A stretch of 64,000 nt of DNA from Aporrectodea caliginosa (GCA_020284085.1 JACEVL010000677.1:124001-188000); one strand, 5' to 3'; counted from the first letter of the stretch, positions 11,142-22,251 are shown. The notes: generated by a model from the letters alone, not told the origin. Numbers and translations: made by a program.

Positions 11142-11180
11142 AAGTATAGACTCAGATGAATACGTAAAAAAGGTGTTCAG
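11142..11180 (-). promoter_or_regulatory. Module, GTATA box
   Basis: AGGTGT 11171-11176, 22-bp spacer, GTATA ending at 11148. Confidence 0.5.
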
Positions 11181-11192
11181 TGTCAACCATTG

Positions 11193-11855
11193 AGGATCCT
11201 GAGTGGCCGAGTGCGTTGGTAGCCCGCTCGTCACGCCGGCGCCCCGGGTTCGCTTCCCGGTCGGGTCGGTTTATCAGAGATTAATTTCTCGGATCTTTAC
11301 TGCGGGTGGCTCGGTCGCATTATAAACGTGGAGTACAATACAACACACAATACAACACATCACAATACAACTGGGGCGCGGTGGTATAGGGGTATGTTCG
11401 GTGCCTTGCAGCTGGAGGGTTGCGGGTTCGAATCCACCTCAAAGTCGCCGCGTAGGGACCCTGGGCAAGTCCTTCACTCGCAATTAATAATAATAATAAT
11501 AATCTTTTCTTTATTGAAGCGGCTGACAAACGCATTGCGCTGTACATTTACATGTTATGCAATTTAAATCTTAACTACTAACAGAACAGACAGCTTGCAA
11601 TACAACGGCGCTAATAGCAGCCTACAAACATATCCGCCCCAACGGGGCTCGAACTCGGTACCTCTCGGTCTGTGTGCCAGATGTTATCCAATGCGCCACG
11701 GGCCCCCAGTTATTAATATTTATAATAATAATAATGCTCATGCGCTTCGGCGTGAAACTCCGATTCAGCGTCCGCGCAGTAGTCGGGAGCGCCTCTGAAT
11801 GGGCAATCTGGTAGGGGCGCTATGACAAGTGTTCAAATACAATACAATACAATAA
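11193..11855 (+). mobile_element. SINE A interrupted by SINE B
   Basis: Both tRNA-like units are present (first head at 11197, second at 11372). The element continues from CAATT at 11485 to GCTCATGCGC at 11736 across an inserted SINE B, then ends in (TACAA)n. Confidence 0.85.
11486..11735 (-). mobile_element. SINE B nested inside SINE A
   Basis: Reads (AAT)n, CTTTTCTTTATTGAAGCGGC, GACAGCTTGCAATACAACGG, GGGGCTCGAACTCGG and GATGTTATCCAATGCGCCAC, the complete reverse of SINE B. Uninterrupted SINE A copies read CAATTGCTCATGCGC at this point. Confidence 0.85.
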
Positions 11856-11970
11856 AAGGGAGTATTTAACATTAAGGATTGCTGACGGTATCATTCCTTC
11901 CAGTAGTAATCCTGTCACTACGTCCACAAAAAAAGAACGGAAAAAACTATTTATTTTACTCAAGTGTACA

Positions 11971-12010
11971 TTTATATAGAATCAGCTGAATACGTAAAAG
12001 AGGTGTTTAG
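11971..12010 (-). promoter_or_regulatory. ACACCT-N22-TATA module, type I
   Basis: AGGTGT 12001-12006, 22-bp spacer, TATATA 11973-11978. Paralogue of 61048. Confidence 0.65.
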
Positions 12011-12357
12011 TGTCAACCATTACTCATGGCCTCGTTTGCTCCTGTAGTAAATCTATCACTGCCTAGAACCGGTAATGGACGAATCCCATGGACTTTTATA
12101 ATACACAGCGCCAGTGTATGCCAGACTTCTGCTTTCTAACAGAGCCACTTGTCTAAGTTATTACACGGTGTCGAACCCGCATACGCATGATTACCGACTG
12201 ATGTCTTAAACATGAAGATAACGGCTCAAGAGAAAATTAGATTAGATTGGAATGGATTTGATTAGATTAGATTCAAGTAAGGGATTATTAGCTAAGATAA
12301 AATAAAGATAAGTTAAGCTTCACTATCTCATGACCAAGCATCTACCAATGAAAATAT

Positions 12358-12397
12358 TTAGACACCTTTAAAATGGATGCATCAGATGCTATTTATG
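12358..12397 (+). promoter_or_regulatory. ACACCT-N22-TATA module, type II
   Basis: ACACCT 12362-12367, 22-bp spacer, TATTTA 12390-12395. Paralogue of 61408, with an unrelated segment at 12407-12442. Confidence 0.65.
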
Positions 12398-12938
12398 AGT
12401 CACGCGTGTAATTGCATTATGTTACTGTCCCTCTAATAAGCAGTTTCATGAACATTAGTAACTATATTACTTTATGCTGTTTAACAAAGTAACTCTTGGT
12501 GACATTGCAGATTGATGTTTTGACATCTTAGATTGATGTCATTACTGTATAAATATCTAGTTGTATTGTATTGTATTGTATAGGCTCGTTTGTTCCTGTT
12601 GTAAATCCGCCACTGATTTCAGTCCACAATAGAGGAATCACGGGACCAGAGCATCGCAGGACTTGACGTTTTACTTCTACCAAATTCTTCTGCTTGCTGA
12701 CAGAATCACTTGGTTTGGGTCAATATACGCAGTCGAACCCACATACACATTATCATTGAATCATGTTTTGGACATTATGACAATGGCTCAATAGAAGTCA
12801 TAGATTAGATTAAATTAGATGAGAATGGATTTAGATAAGATCAGATAAAGGTAAGGAATAATACGATATGGTAAAAACAATATAAAGATAAGTCAAGCTT
12901 CATTTACTCATGAACTAGCGTAATTTCGATGATAATAT

Positions 12939-12980
12939 TTAGACACCTTTAAAACTTATTGAACAGACTCTATTTATAAA
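12939..12980 (+). promoter_or_regulatory. ACACCT-N22-TATA module, type II
   Basis: ACACCT 12943-12948, 22-bp spacer, TATTTATA 12971-12978. Downstream block at 13032. Confidence 0.65.
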
Positions 12981-13084
12981 TTACGCGTTCGATGGCTGTA
13001 TGCTGCGCTCTTCACCCGCCATAGTAAAGTACGGTCGTCGTTAACGGTAGACACAAGATGTCGTCAAACAATATCAAACTCTGT

Positions 13085-13182
13085 CACTACCCTGCCTTTG
13101 GTAGTGCCAGTCCCAAGCCTGGAGTAATGAGGAGGGCGACGCTAATCATCTTTGTTATGACACGGGGTCGTTAAACAGGAGC
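13085..13182 (-). repeat. H3 hairpin repeat
   Basis: Plus strand reads AGTGCCAGTCCCAAGCCTGG, then GGGCGACGCTAATCATC and GTTATGACAC. CGACGCTA here pairs with GTCGTTA downstream. Flanking CAAACAAT occurs on both sides, a possible target duplication. Confidence 0.55.
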
Positions 13183-13281
13183 TAACCAAACAATAACAAA
13201 TTAGTAATCTATTATCATTATGTCGATTAGAATTGTTTTTGGTATTTCATTTACTATACACGTATGCTCAGTAAATCATTT

Positions 13282-13405
13282 GATGAGCATCATCTGTGAA
13301 GGACTTACTCAAGGGCCCTGCACTGTACACAGTATCCATCTCAAAGAGAGGAGGACCGAACCCGTATTATTCAAAGTTACAATGCGAGCATCCTAAGTAA
13401 CCGGT
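13282..13405 (-). repeat. tRNA-derived SINE C
   Basis: GTGAAGGACTTACTCAAGG, then GGAGGACCGAACCCG. The B-box side is mutated. Similar to 62209. Confidence 0.45.
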
Positions 13406-13966
13406 GCCTTGCAAAAAACATTGTATTAAGACAAAAACTGTAAAGTAAGATGCAATCGTTATACACTAATTCACTAAGAAGTAAAATAGGTGAGTACGGT
13501 ATATTGTTTGGTTACTATTAAACACCAGGATAATCAACGAAACGAGTTAGATTAGACTAATCGAAGAGTCGATAACTTATTTTTGATCTCACTTATCGCT
13601 CAGTTTCTTTCTATCGTTCTCTTCCTATCAATCATTGCCCAACACAGGTAAGTCGATTTTGACAAACTGTAAAGCCCGATGCAATTGTTATACACTAATG
13701 GCACTAGAGCAAAGTAAAATCGGGCCCCGATTACGATATATTGTTAGGTTACTATTAAACACCAGAATAATTCAGGCTGTCTGTTAGATTAGATTTATCG
13801 ATAACTGTCATTTGCGTTCTTCTCATTGTTTCAATCGCATCAGTATCTTTCTATCGTTCTCTGTCCTATCAATCTCTTCCCAACACAGGTAAATCCATTT
13901 TGGACAGAAGTTAACGCTAATTAAGCCGGATTATTATTATTACCCAATGGTAATCGCGCTGTTTTT

Positions 13967-14006
13967 AGAGATACCTTTAAACGTGGTCAGCCTGATGCTA
14001 TATAAA
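13967..14006 (+). promoter_or_regulatory. Module, ATACCT variant
   Basis: ATACCT 13971-13976, 22-bp spacer, TATATA 13999-14004. Confidence 0.5.
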
Positions 14007-14188
14007 TTCGGGTCGCCGATGACAAATCGAGTGATTCACTAATACAATAATTGTCTGTGTAGTTCTGTGGCAATTCAATAATTTCATCATTATACCTGGA
14101 GAAAGAACATTAATGGAAACGGAAATACGGTCTCGCTCCTTTCTCTGATAAAGTAACAGCAGACAAAAGCCGATACTTTTTGATTGAT

Positions 14189-14247
14189 ACGCAGTTTAAC
14201 GGCAGTTTATGACAACATAGGCCGTCGCCGCCGAAAAAGATTATTTT
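14189..14247 (-). repeat. H1 hairpin repeat
   Basis: GTTTAACGGCAGTTTATGAC with the partner GGCCGTCGCCGCCG. The tail is lost. Confidence 0.5.
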
Positions 14248-14411
14248 GGGCATTTTACTGCTCAATAAAAAAAGCCGATAAAAAAAAGGCGATACTTAAG
14301 CGTCAAAATCACTTGTTGCAAAGGTATTTAACGTCAATTCGTGGTCTCGTTTGTTCCCATAGTAAATCCGACGCGTATGGAAAGGTGACAACGTACGTTG
14401 TGAAAGTGCAC

Positions 14412-14453
14412 TTTATATATAGAATCATTTAAATATCTTATGAAGGTGTTTAT
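14412..14453 (-). promoter_or_regulatory. ACACCT-N22-TATA module
   Basis: AGGTGT 14444-14449, 22-bp spacer, TATATATA 14414-14421. A decayed copy (AGGTAT, 14322) lies 122 bp to the left. Confidence 0.6.
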
Positions 14454-14614
14454 CATCAATTCGTGGCATCGTTTCCATTTCTATACTAAACTCTACTTTA
14501 TCCTGGACCCATTGAAGACATGATGATGATATCCAATTGTTTAACGACATCTTTTGGCTACTATGGCCGCTGACGTCTTTGTGTTTACCCATTGAAGACA
14601 CTTTGGTAGCGTTC

Positions 14615-14655
14615 ATTATATAGAATCATTGATATATGTTATAAAGGTGTTTAGC
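14615..14655 (-). promoter_or_regulatory. ACACCT-N22-TATA module, type I
   Basis: AGGTGT 14645-14650, 22-bp spacer, TATATA 14617-14622. Upstream block CTCTTTTGTTTCCATGG to its right. Confidence 0.65.
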
Positions 14656-15417
14656 GTCAACTCGTGGCCTCTTTTGTTTCCATGGTAAAGTCACAAAATG
14701 ATCAAATAAATCCTTTGGGCATTTTGGTGCATTTAAAGCCATATTTTGTGTACCGTAGGATCTTCAATATGTAACGGCTTATTTGTAACTTCTGCGTTAT
14801 CACTGCTAGAAATAAGTTGATGTAGGTTACTATTATATTCTTCAAAGGTGATTTACATAAAATTTATGTAAATCCAAATCCAAATATGTTTTATGTATTT
14901 CTGAGCAAAGGACGAATCCAGGAGAAGACCTGGGAGCCTGGGAAGGACCAGCATTTTGTCCCTCCCTGGGCTTTGAGGATTGGTGGGCCTTTAATCTGGG
15001 TAAGATTTGGATTGTTTTCAATAAATACGACCTTGATCAGCTTAGTGGAATTTCTGGATCCGTCCGTTTGTCCGACATAGGCGTTAGAATAATGATTGAA
15101 ATGTTACGCTTCTGCCTCGAGAGTTTTCGTATTTGAGCTTTAACAAGTTTTCGATTTAAGCGCTGATGGATCGCGGAGATTCGATTTACACTAATTGCTT
15201 TTGTATTTCCAATATCAGTGCGATGTAAATGGTTTTATGTTCTTTCTTCGAATTTCTTGCAGATTCTTATAAAAAACTCAAACTGTTTTCTGTTGACGAA
15301 GAGCATTCCGGCTCTTCGTCATAATGATATCTACTCTAAGTTAAATTACGCTTTCAAAGCCTATACATGGAGACTGCCGGATACTTCTATAGACGTTACA
15401 CGAAACTAAGCCGTAAG

Positions 15418-15458
15418 GTTATGTAGAGCCAGGTGAATGCGTTAAAAAGGTGTTTAAC
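15418..15458 (-). promoter_or_regulatory. Module, TATGTA box, inverted type II
   Basis: AGGTGT 15448-15453, 22-bp spacer, TATGTA 15420-15425. An inverted GATTA-like tract (CTAATC)n lies to its right near 15545. Confidence 0.5.
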
Positions 15459-15783
15459 ATCAATTATTAATTATTCTCATGAGAAATGGAGGCTTAACTT
15501 ATCTTATCTTTATCTTCCTCTGTTATCCCCTACCTTAATCTGATCTAATCTAATCCATTCCAATGTAATCTAATGCATGAATTCTTTTGAGCGATTATCA
15601 TAATGTCCAAAACGTCAGATCATGCAGATACGGTTTCGATTCCCAGTAATGACAACCTGACCCAGAAGTGCTTCCTTGCCAGGGTGCTAAACCAATAAAC
15701 AATGTTTACCGAGATCTGGCTCAAAATAATAGTAACCTACATCAACTTATTTATTTTAATCTCTATATCTTTCCCTTACTACT

Positions 15784-16690
15784 GTAAGTAGGTAAGTAAG
15801 AATATTCTTTATTTGACTACCATCAAACGCACAGTAGCTTACAGAAAAAAATAAATAATACAAACATTTATGCAAAGTCATATAACATTCTCATAATAAA
15901 ACTTCTTTTGCAAAGGCATCAATTCTAGGTAGGGTGAGATCATGTGGTCTGGGTCGCGTATTGTATGGAGTGACCTTACGGGGAGGGAGGAGGTCGTGAA
16001 GGACGTGACAAGGGTTTGAGAGAATTGAACGGAAAAGAGTAGAATCAGCTCTAGAACAGTGTTTGTCGAAAGTAGGAAAATCGGCAGGGAGTAAGCCTGA
16101 ACGGGTCAATATTCTCAGAATACCGTTAAGTCGTTTACGCTCCCCTACAGTGGCAAATCCCCACCAAACAGGGGAGGCATAAAGTAGCCGTGCGAGGGTA
16201 GTAGCTCTAACAACGTCAAAGAGACGTTGACCGTGGAGACCGTGGGCGACCAAAACACGTAGCGCGAACATGGATTGTCGGGCTTTGCAGCATATTTTGT
16301 CAATGTGTGCCCAAAGCCAATCCGATCAGAGATAGTGACACCCAAAATAACCATCTCCTGGACCCGCTCGATGCCAGGGATGGGATAAGGGAGGGCAATA
16401 GCTTTGGACCTCGGTCGTCTAACGACCATTTCTCTGGTCTTAGCATGGTTTAATTTAAGATTGCTAATGGATGCCCATTGAGAGATATGATCAAGTTCAG
16501 AAAGAGTGTTGTCAATGCAGGAAGCAGGAATCAGCAAGTAGCTATCGTCGGCATATTTAGGAAGGCGGTTTCCACTGCATTTAGGTTTAAGGGTACAAAT
16601 AGCTATGACAAAATCAGTAGGTCCAAGGCCAGAGCCTTGCACTATGCTGGCATTAATGGTACAGAGGGGAGAGATTTCTGACCCTAGTTC
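15784..16690 (-). mobile_element. CR1/Jockey-like LINE, RT palm to 3' end
   Basis: Two minus-strand frames, 16145-16807 and 15891-16271, belong to one broken reverse transcriptase. The first has GSGLGPTDFVIAI and the catalytic box YADDSYLL, followed by LKLNHAKTREMVV and VILGVTIS. The second continues with RVLVAHGLHG, ARLLYASPVWWGF and LLPPRKVTPYNTRPRPHDLT. A frameshift near 16230-16270 separates them. The 3' UTR ends AATAAAGAATATTCTTAC(TTAC)n, so this LINE is the likely source of that tail class. Confidence 0.85.
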
Positions 16691-16835
16691 TTCCTCCCAT
16701 ATGTCCCCCTTGACATACGATAACTTCTCTAATTCAATCCTTGGCTTGTATAAAATAAATTTGATCGTTTGAATGTACAGTGCTTTGCGTTTGCTAGTAC
16801 TTCTCATGAAAGAATTTTCATTCTTACTTAATTAC
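16690..16835 (+). repeat. LINE/SINE 3' end, TTAC-tail class
   Basis: GATAACTTCTCTAATTCAAT, then TTTGAATGTACAGTGCTTTG and GAATTTTCATTCTTACTTA. Related ends: 41655, 44200 (plus), 39527 (minus). Confidence 0.5.
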
Positions 16836-17003
16836 TTCCAGGCAAGAAGAGGAATTTGGTGGAGGCATAAACTGGGAAGTAAACGGAAAGTCCTGCGATA
16901 CACTGGTCCCGTGTATAAAGGGCTTTGGGATTCGTCCATCGTAGGTTCAAGTTAGTAGCAGATTTTCTATAGGAACAAACGAAGCCATGAGTAATGGTAA
17001 TAT

Positions 17004-17043
17004 TTAGACACCTTTAAAACGTATCCATCAGATGCTATTTATT
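17004..17043 (+). promoter_or_regulatory. ACACCT-N22-TATA module
   Basis: ACACCT 17008-17013, 22-bp spacer, TATTTA 17036-17041. It has the type I upstream block with a type II downstream block at 17097, so it is a hybrid. Confidence 0.6.
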
Positions 17044-17416
17044 CCTCATTACGCAGTCTATATTATTCGGTCATTGTGGGCTGAGGTATAGCAAGGTCGA
17101 CGTTAATAGCAGGCGGCGAAGCTAATAATATTTGTTATCACAAAGCGCTGTTAGGCTGAAACGACTACTAATTCCAGATCTGTAATCATTATTGTTATAA
17201 GGAGAGGCGATTAGTATCAGTATTAGTATTTCTTTCACTACACTTGCAAGGCCAGTAACTCTGATGAGCTGAGCAAATTGTGATGATCATTGATAGGATT
17301 GGATTAGGTTAGATTAGATTAATCTAAAAATCGATCTATTCCTATCGTAAGATTGCAGGTCGTACAATCCGTGTTTGATAGATGGTAGTCACACAGATTT
17401 CTCACCATATCCGTTA

Positions 17417-17632
17417 CAATTTGCCTTCATTGGCCCTTCACTATGGAATTTGCTTCCTCCTTTGACTCGTTCCTGTTTATTAACTGGTGGGCCAAGTGCC
17501 TCTTTTCGTTGTCTGAAGACCTCTTTCTGTTCTCTGCGTCTTTCGCACTGGGAGCGCCTCTGATTGGTGTGCACTGCGAGAGGCGCTATATAAATTGATA
17601 TATACAATACAACACAATACAATACAATACTA
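17417..17632 (+). mobile_element. LINE 3' end with (TACAA)n tail
   Basis: Frame reads FAFIGPSLWNLLPPLTR, the conserved C-terminal LINE segment. It then has GGGAGCGCCTCTGATTGG, GAGGCGCTATATAAATTG and (ACAAT)n. The duplicated locus at 45737 reads straight through, so it is the empty site. Confidence 0.8.
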
Positions 17633-17754
17633 TCGCACCCTAGCGAACTCAGATATTAAACGATTGCGCTGTTGGTTGGACGTCAAGTCAGCTTTCTGTT
17701 CCTCAGAATCCGGGTCATCGAGTTGACATAATGATGATAGCGATAATGACAATG

Positions 17755-17940
17755 ACAATAACAATAACATCAGCAACAACAACAACAACAACAACAATAA
17801 TAATAATAATAACAGCAGCAGCAACAACAACAACAACAACAACAACAACGACGACGATTAGGTGCCGTTCCAGACGAATTTTACTGTAAAAAATTTATAA
17901 AAAAAATAATAATAATAATAAAAATAATAATAATAATAAT
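17755..17940. repeat. (AAC)n / (AAT)n microsatellite
   Basis: Mixed CAA and AAT triplets with CAG interruptions, at the same place as the (ACT)n tract at 45916. Confidence 0.85.
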
Positions 17941-17942
17941 AT

Positions 17943-17982
17943 TTGTACACCTTTAAAAATCAAACCTAATACGCTATTTATG
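17943..17982 (+). promoter_or_regulatory. ACACCT-N22-TATA module
   Basis: ACACCT 17947-17952, 22-bp spacer, TATTTA 17975-17980. Paralogue of 46080. Here the segment after TATA is conserved between copies. Confidence 0.65.
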
Positions 17983-18194
17983 AATGACGCGTTTAATCGC
18001 AGTTTGTGTAGCTCTCTTGTTCGTTTTAATGTAAGGTCGATGTAAATGGCAGACGAAAGATGTCACCAAACAATAACGAATTAGTATTCATTAACTGCAA
18101 TGTTTTAGTATTAAACATTACTAAACACACAGGATCAGTAAATGTGATTCTAATGAGATTAAGGCAGAGGCGAAAACCTACATATAACTTTGGG

Positions 18195-18305
18195 GGGACA
18201 GAGTGCCTACGAGGGCCAGATTTTGGGGGGGCAGAAGGGCTTAAGTCAACACTTTGGGGGTACAGTCCCCTCTGTCCCCCCCCCCCCCATGATTTACGCC
18301 ACTGG
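18195..18305. mobile_element. Partial CAGTGG-type MITE
   Basis: G-rich then C-rich block ending TTTACGCCACTGG, similar in style to 2931-3093 but lacking a clear left end. Confidence 0.35.
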
Positions 18306-18407
18306 AAAAAGCTCGTTCACCCTCTCAATGACGTTACTATGTATAAATAAATAACAGATAGTAAAATAACGAAGCATCAATCGATGGCGCAATTGTATTG
18401 AATGACT

Positions 18408-18640
18408 TGTATTGTATTGCATTTGTACACTTGTTATAGGGGAGGAGCATTGAACCCGTATTCAGAGGCGCTCCAGACTACTGCGCGGACGCTGAACGGA
18501 GTTTCACGCCAAAGCGCATGAGCAATTGCGAGTGAAGGACTTGTCCACATGTCCCTACGCGGCGGTTTTGAGGTGGATTCGAACCCGCAACCTCCAGCTG
18601 CAAAGGCACCGAACATACCCCTACACCACCGCGCCCCAAA
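18408..18640 (-). mobile_element. SINE A, second unit only
   Basis: Reverse of SINE A: (TTGTA)n tail at left, TTCAGAGGCGCTCC, GGTGGATTCGAACCCGCAAC (B box) and CACCGCGCCCC. The first tRNA-like unit is missing. Confidence 0.75.
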
Positions 18641-18644
18641 TATA

Positions 18645-18872
18645 ACTCACATAACAACTGCTTTTCTTATTAATAAGTCTTTTAAAGCGGGAAAGACATG
18701 GAGCAGACCAAACGCTGTATGGTAAGTTGTTCCATACCAAGAGTCCCTGATACCTGATTGACAATTTTCGGGTGTTAGTTCTAACAAAGTTGCACATATA
18801 ATCACGATAACTTCTCGTGTAGGTAGCTAGCAAGACTGGATCTAAGAAGAATGAGAAGGCGGGTGGAAGTAA
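18645..18872 (-). mobile_element. LINE C-terminal fragment
   Basis: Minus-strand frame with FVRTNTRKLSIRYQGLLVWN, the end motif of a second LINE lineage. It differs from the AFSVVGPSIWN group seen elsewhere here. Confidence 0.65.
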
Positions 18873-18873
18873 G

Positions 18874-18906
<33 letters not shown>

Positions 18907-18975
18907 AGAATTTATATAGCGCCTCTTCAAGGGCTCTACTCAAAGGCGCTCCCAAGCTTTAAAAGACTTATTCGT
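18873..18975 (-). mobile_element. LINE 3' end with (TTGA)n-class tail
   Basis: (AATC)n, ATAGAATTTATATAGCGCCT, CTCAAAGGCGCTCCC. The tail abuts the previous LINE fragment, so one inserted beside or into the other. Confidence 0.65.
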
Positions 18976-19910
18976 GCATATACAATTAACAAATGAAAAT
19001 ACATTTCAATCATGGTACAATAATCTTTTCAATTATTTAATTTAATAACTACAAGCCATTCACCGATTAACTCAATAGCCCCTACCAAGCGGGACCCGTC
19101 CCTTAGTGGCGAAGCTATACGGACATACAGCATCAAATGCAGAACAAAATCTTATAAATGTGTTTAGCTTCAATTCGCGATCCCTTTCTTTTGTATAGTA
19201 AATCTGACCCCGGTACGGGCGGCATATTACGAAAGTACACTCTGAAATTGATCCGAAGGGATTCTCGCGACCAATCAGAAGCCGCCATGTCAGTAATAAC
19301 GTCACTGCGTCATGAATACTCATTAACTACGCGCCTTGCTTAAATCAGTAAACAGTGAACTCCAGTTTGTAAAAACAGTTCGATTTTAAATTGATAAATT
19401 GCGAAATGGCCGATAATATGAAAAATTTGCCTGCCGATTATCAATATAGGCTATCGGAGTTCACTGGCGACTACACTGACGTGGAAAGTCATTATAAAGC
19501 GGTCTTTCACCTAGCTTTGTCTGGAGAAGCCGCTATAGATAATAGTGTCCACCGAGACAGCACTACGTATACCTTACAGACCACGACATTGGCCTTATCA
19601 AATGTTTAATTGTGCCACTTATCGATTTGATTGTATTATTCTAATTTTAAATTTCACTCAACACGTGAATACAAAGTTTACGACTATCGTTGGAAGGTCG
19701 AAGGTGACTCTACCGTGTGCCACGTTACCCTTTGCACTTTCTATGTCTGGCTAGACTGCCGTTAGTGGTAGATGAATATTCATGATTATTCATTAGGCAA
19801 ATTCACACTCATCCTCTCATTGGTCGCGAGATTCCCTTGGATCAATTTCCGTGTGTACTTTCGTAATACGCGTACGGGCGATGCAGGCGTTAACTGTTAC
19901 GGAAGAACAA

Positions 19911-19950
19911 TTTATGTAGAGTCAGAGAAACCTGTTATAAAGGTGTCTGA
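19911..19950 (-). promoter_or_regulatory. Module, TATGTA box
   Basis: AGGTGT 19941-19946, 22-bp spacer, TATGTA 19913-19918. Confidence 0.5.
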
Positions 19951-20407
19951 CATCAAAATGTTGCCTCGTTTCTTTCTATATTAAATCCGCCACTTTTAAA
20001 ATATATTAAAACGTTGTTATTGTCCCGCTTTTAAAGTAATTTTTTGGTGTACTGTAAGACCAATGATGTATAACGGCTGATTAGAAACTTCTGCGCAGAA
20101 GTTCTGCCTGAAAACTGCTAGAATAATATTGACGTGAAAGATACTATTGTGTCATTCTTCAAAAGGTGCCTTGCTGAAATGTTTTATGTATATCGGATTG
20201 TAAGCGAGCTGTATTTCTGTGCCATGGTGTATCCAGGATATATGAGCTGAGAGAGACCAATGTAGGCCTTCCCATCTGTGCTTTGGGGATTGGTTGGTCT
20301 CTAAGCTGTTTAGGGTGATGGTTCTCAAACAAATATTGGGTGGTACAAGTTTATCAAACCCTGATGTAGCTATACGTTTTTAGTTTTCGTCCTATTGTAT
20401 ATGTTTC

Positions 20408-20456
20408 TGTATTGTCGTCAACGGCCTTTGATGTCATAAGACGACGTTAAACTTAG
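20408..20456. repeat. H2 hairpin repeat
   Basis: GTCAACGGCCTTTGATGTC and ATAAGACGACGTTAAACT, the reverse of 10902. Confidence 0.5.
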
Positions 20457-20583
20457 GAATAATATTGAATTTACGTGTATTACACGATCAGATGGGGACC
20501 TTACTTGGGATTAGTCCACTGCGAGCTTAAATGCCAACACAAATAAGAAATATCAGACACCAAAACTTCTGCGGAAGCATTAG

Positions 20584-20623
20584 TTTATATAGCCTTATAT
20601 GAATGCGTAAAAAGGGTGTTCAG
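20584..20623 (-). promoter_or_regulatory. Module, GGGTGT variant
   Basis: GGGTGT 20614-20619, 22-bp spacer, TATATA 20586-20591. Confidence 0.5.
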
Positions 20624-20745
20624 GATCAACCATTACTCCTGGCCTCGTTTGTTCCTATAGTAAATTCGACACTGCATTCATATATTCAGATATTATGTCA
20701 AATGAAGTAGTAGTTTCAGTTTAAGACACTGTATGATAGCAGGAG

Positions 20746-20903
20746 TTGAGTGAGTGAGTGAGTGAGTGAGTGAGTGAGTGAGTGAGTGAGTGAGTGAGTG
20801 AGTGAGTGAGTGAGTGAGTGAGTGAGTGAGTGAGTGAGTGAGTGAGTGAGTGAGTGAGTGAGTGAATGAATGAGTGACTGACTGACTGACTGACTGACTG
20901 ACT
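20746..20903. repeat. (GAGT)n / (GACT)n microsatellite
   Basis: About 130 bp of GAGT switching to GACT, which makes the serine/histidine-rich ORF on the minus strand spurious. Confidence 0.95.
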
Positions 20904-21001
20904 TACCGACTGAGTGACCGACAGAAATACCGACCAACGGACTTATTGACTGACTTAATAGAAACAATGAATATTGTAGCTGATTGGTTATAGTGATCAT
21001 T

Positions 21002-21041
21002 TTAGACACCTTTAATCTGTTGTCAACTAATGCTATATAAG
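21002..21041 (+). promoter_or_regulatory. ACACCT-N22-TATA module
   Basis: ACACCT 21006-21011, 22-bp spacer, TATATA 21034-21039. TTGTAGCTGATTGGTTATAG upstream is shared with 34490-34515. Confidence 0.6.
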
Positions 21042-21482
21042 TGCGGATCACAAGCGCCAATTGTTGCCATTTGACCAAGATCGTCTTATTTATTCCGGTG
21101 TGATGTCGTTAAACAGCAACTAAGCAAACAAACAGAGCTTGTTAACGATGTTAACCAAAGCAATAAATTCTGGAGATGGTGACTCATTGGTCGATGGCTA
21201 AGGCCTCTGTTGTCATGAGCTCTCGTAAAACTCTTGATCTATCCGTATTAGATATTAAATCATTAATGTACGGTCGACTAGGCGTGGAATTTAAGTATGA
21301 CTTTATCAGAAGCAAATTATAATGTGATAATGAACACCTTTATCACGACACATAAGGAGAAACGCAACCAACATTTACAAAATGTAACGAAAAGAGAAAA
21401 AACACAGATTATGGGAACGGTAAGAGCTGCTCGGAATAGTTTCTGTCGACGTCAACGACATTTGTTGCCATAATGGATGATG

Positions 21483-21522
21483 CTGAACACCTTTTTAACG
21501 AATCCCTGTGATCCTATATAAA
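21483..21522 (+). promoter_or_regulatory. ACACCT-N22-TATA module
   Basis: ACACCT 21487-21492, 22-bp spacer, TATATA 21515-21520. Confidence 0.6.
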
Positions 21523-22057
21523 AGTGTGCTAGAGCCATTTATATCATACTATATTTAAAATGAACGCTGTAATAAGTAAGTAAATTATCATACCCATCAT
21601 TTAAGAGTGAAATTCGCCCTACAAGACGTAGTAAAAGCAGACGGGCGGTGCTAAATGAACCTCATTATGACATACGAACAGATTATTTCAGTACTTAAAG
21701 TCAACAGCAGATCAGCTCATTGTACACATGTAATCTAACTAACTATTCCATTTCATCATGATGTAATATTGCGAATACCAAGGCAAGGCATTCAGCATGA
21801 TTAAAATTATCCAAAAAGTAAGTCCACAACAGATTACGAATAGCAGCATTTACAGTAAAGTACAAACGGAAATAAATGTAAAATTCCAGACCATTAATGA
21901 AACTCTTGACATTATCATATTTCTCGGATAATGATTGGTTAGTTGCTGTTTAACGACACTTTTAATTACATAGATGATAAGCGTCGCCCTCCTCCCTTTC
22001 TACAGGATGGATGGATCCAGTGTAAAATATATGTAACGACGTGTACACTGGTTTAGA

Positions 22058-22098
22058 TTTATATGAAATCGTTGGACAGCTTTTTAAAGGAGTCTAAA
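22058..22098 (-). promoter_or_regulatory. Module, AGGAGT variant
   Basis: AGGAGT 22088-22093, 22-bp spacer, TATATG 22060-22065. Sister of 424-462, followed by (AAT)n as there. Confidence 0.45.
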
Positions 22099-22164
22099 TT
22101 TTTCTTGATGTCGAAGATACAGCACTACATAGATAATCACATTATTAATTTATAATAATTATGA

Positions 22165-22183
22165 TAATAATAATACTAATATA

Positions 22184-22249
<66 letters not shown>

Positions 22250-22251
22250 TA
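22165..22251. repeat. (AAT)n microsatellite
   Basis: A trinucleotide run. Confidence 0.95.

Larger units (their letters stand above)
11856..15780. other. Gene-free region dense in modules
   Basis: Nine modules in both directions with their flanking tracts. Bases 11.86-12.58 and 13.3-13.6 kb match 60.90-61.63 and 62.2-62.5 kb. No coding signal was seen. Confidence 0.6.
17280..18400 (+). repeat. Segmental duplication with 45600-46420
   Basis: Shared order: GATTA patch, ATAGATGGTAGTCACACAGA, CCTAGCGAACTCAGATATTA, a trinucleotide tract, a module, then ATAAATAACAGATAGTAAAA. Confidence 0.75.
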
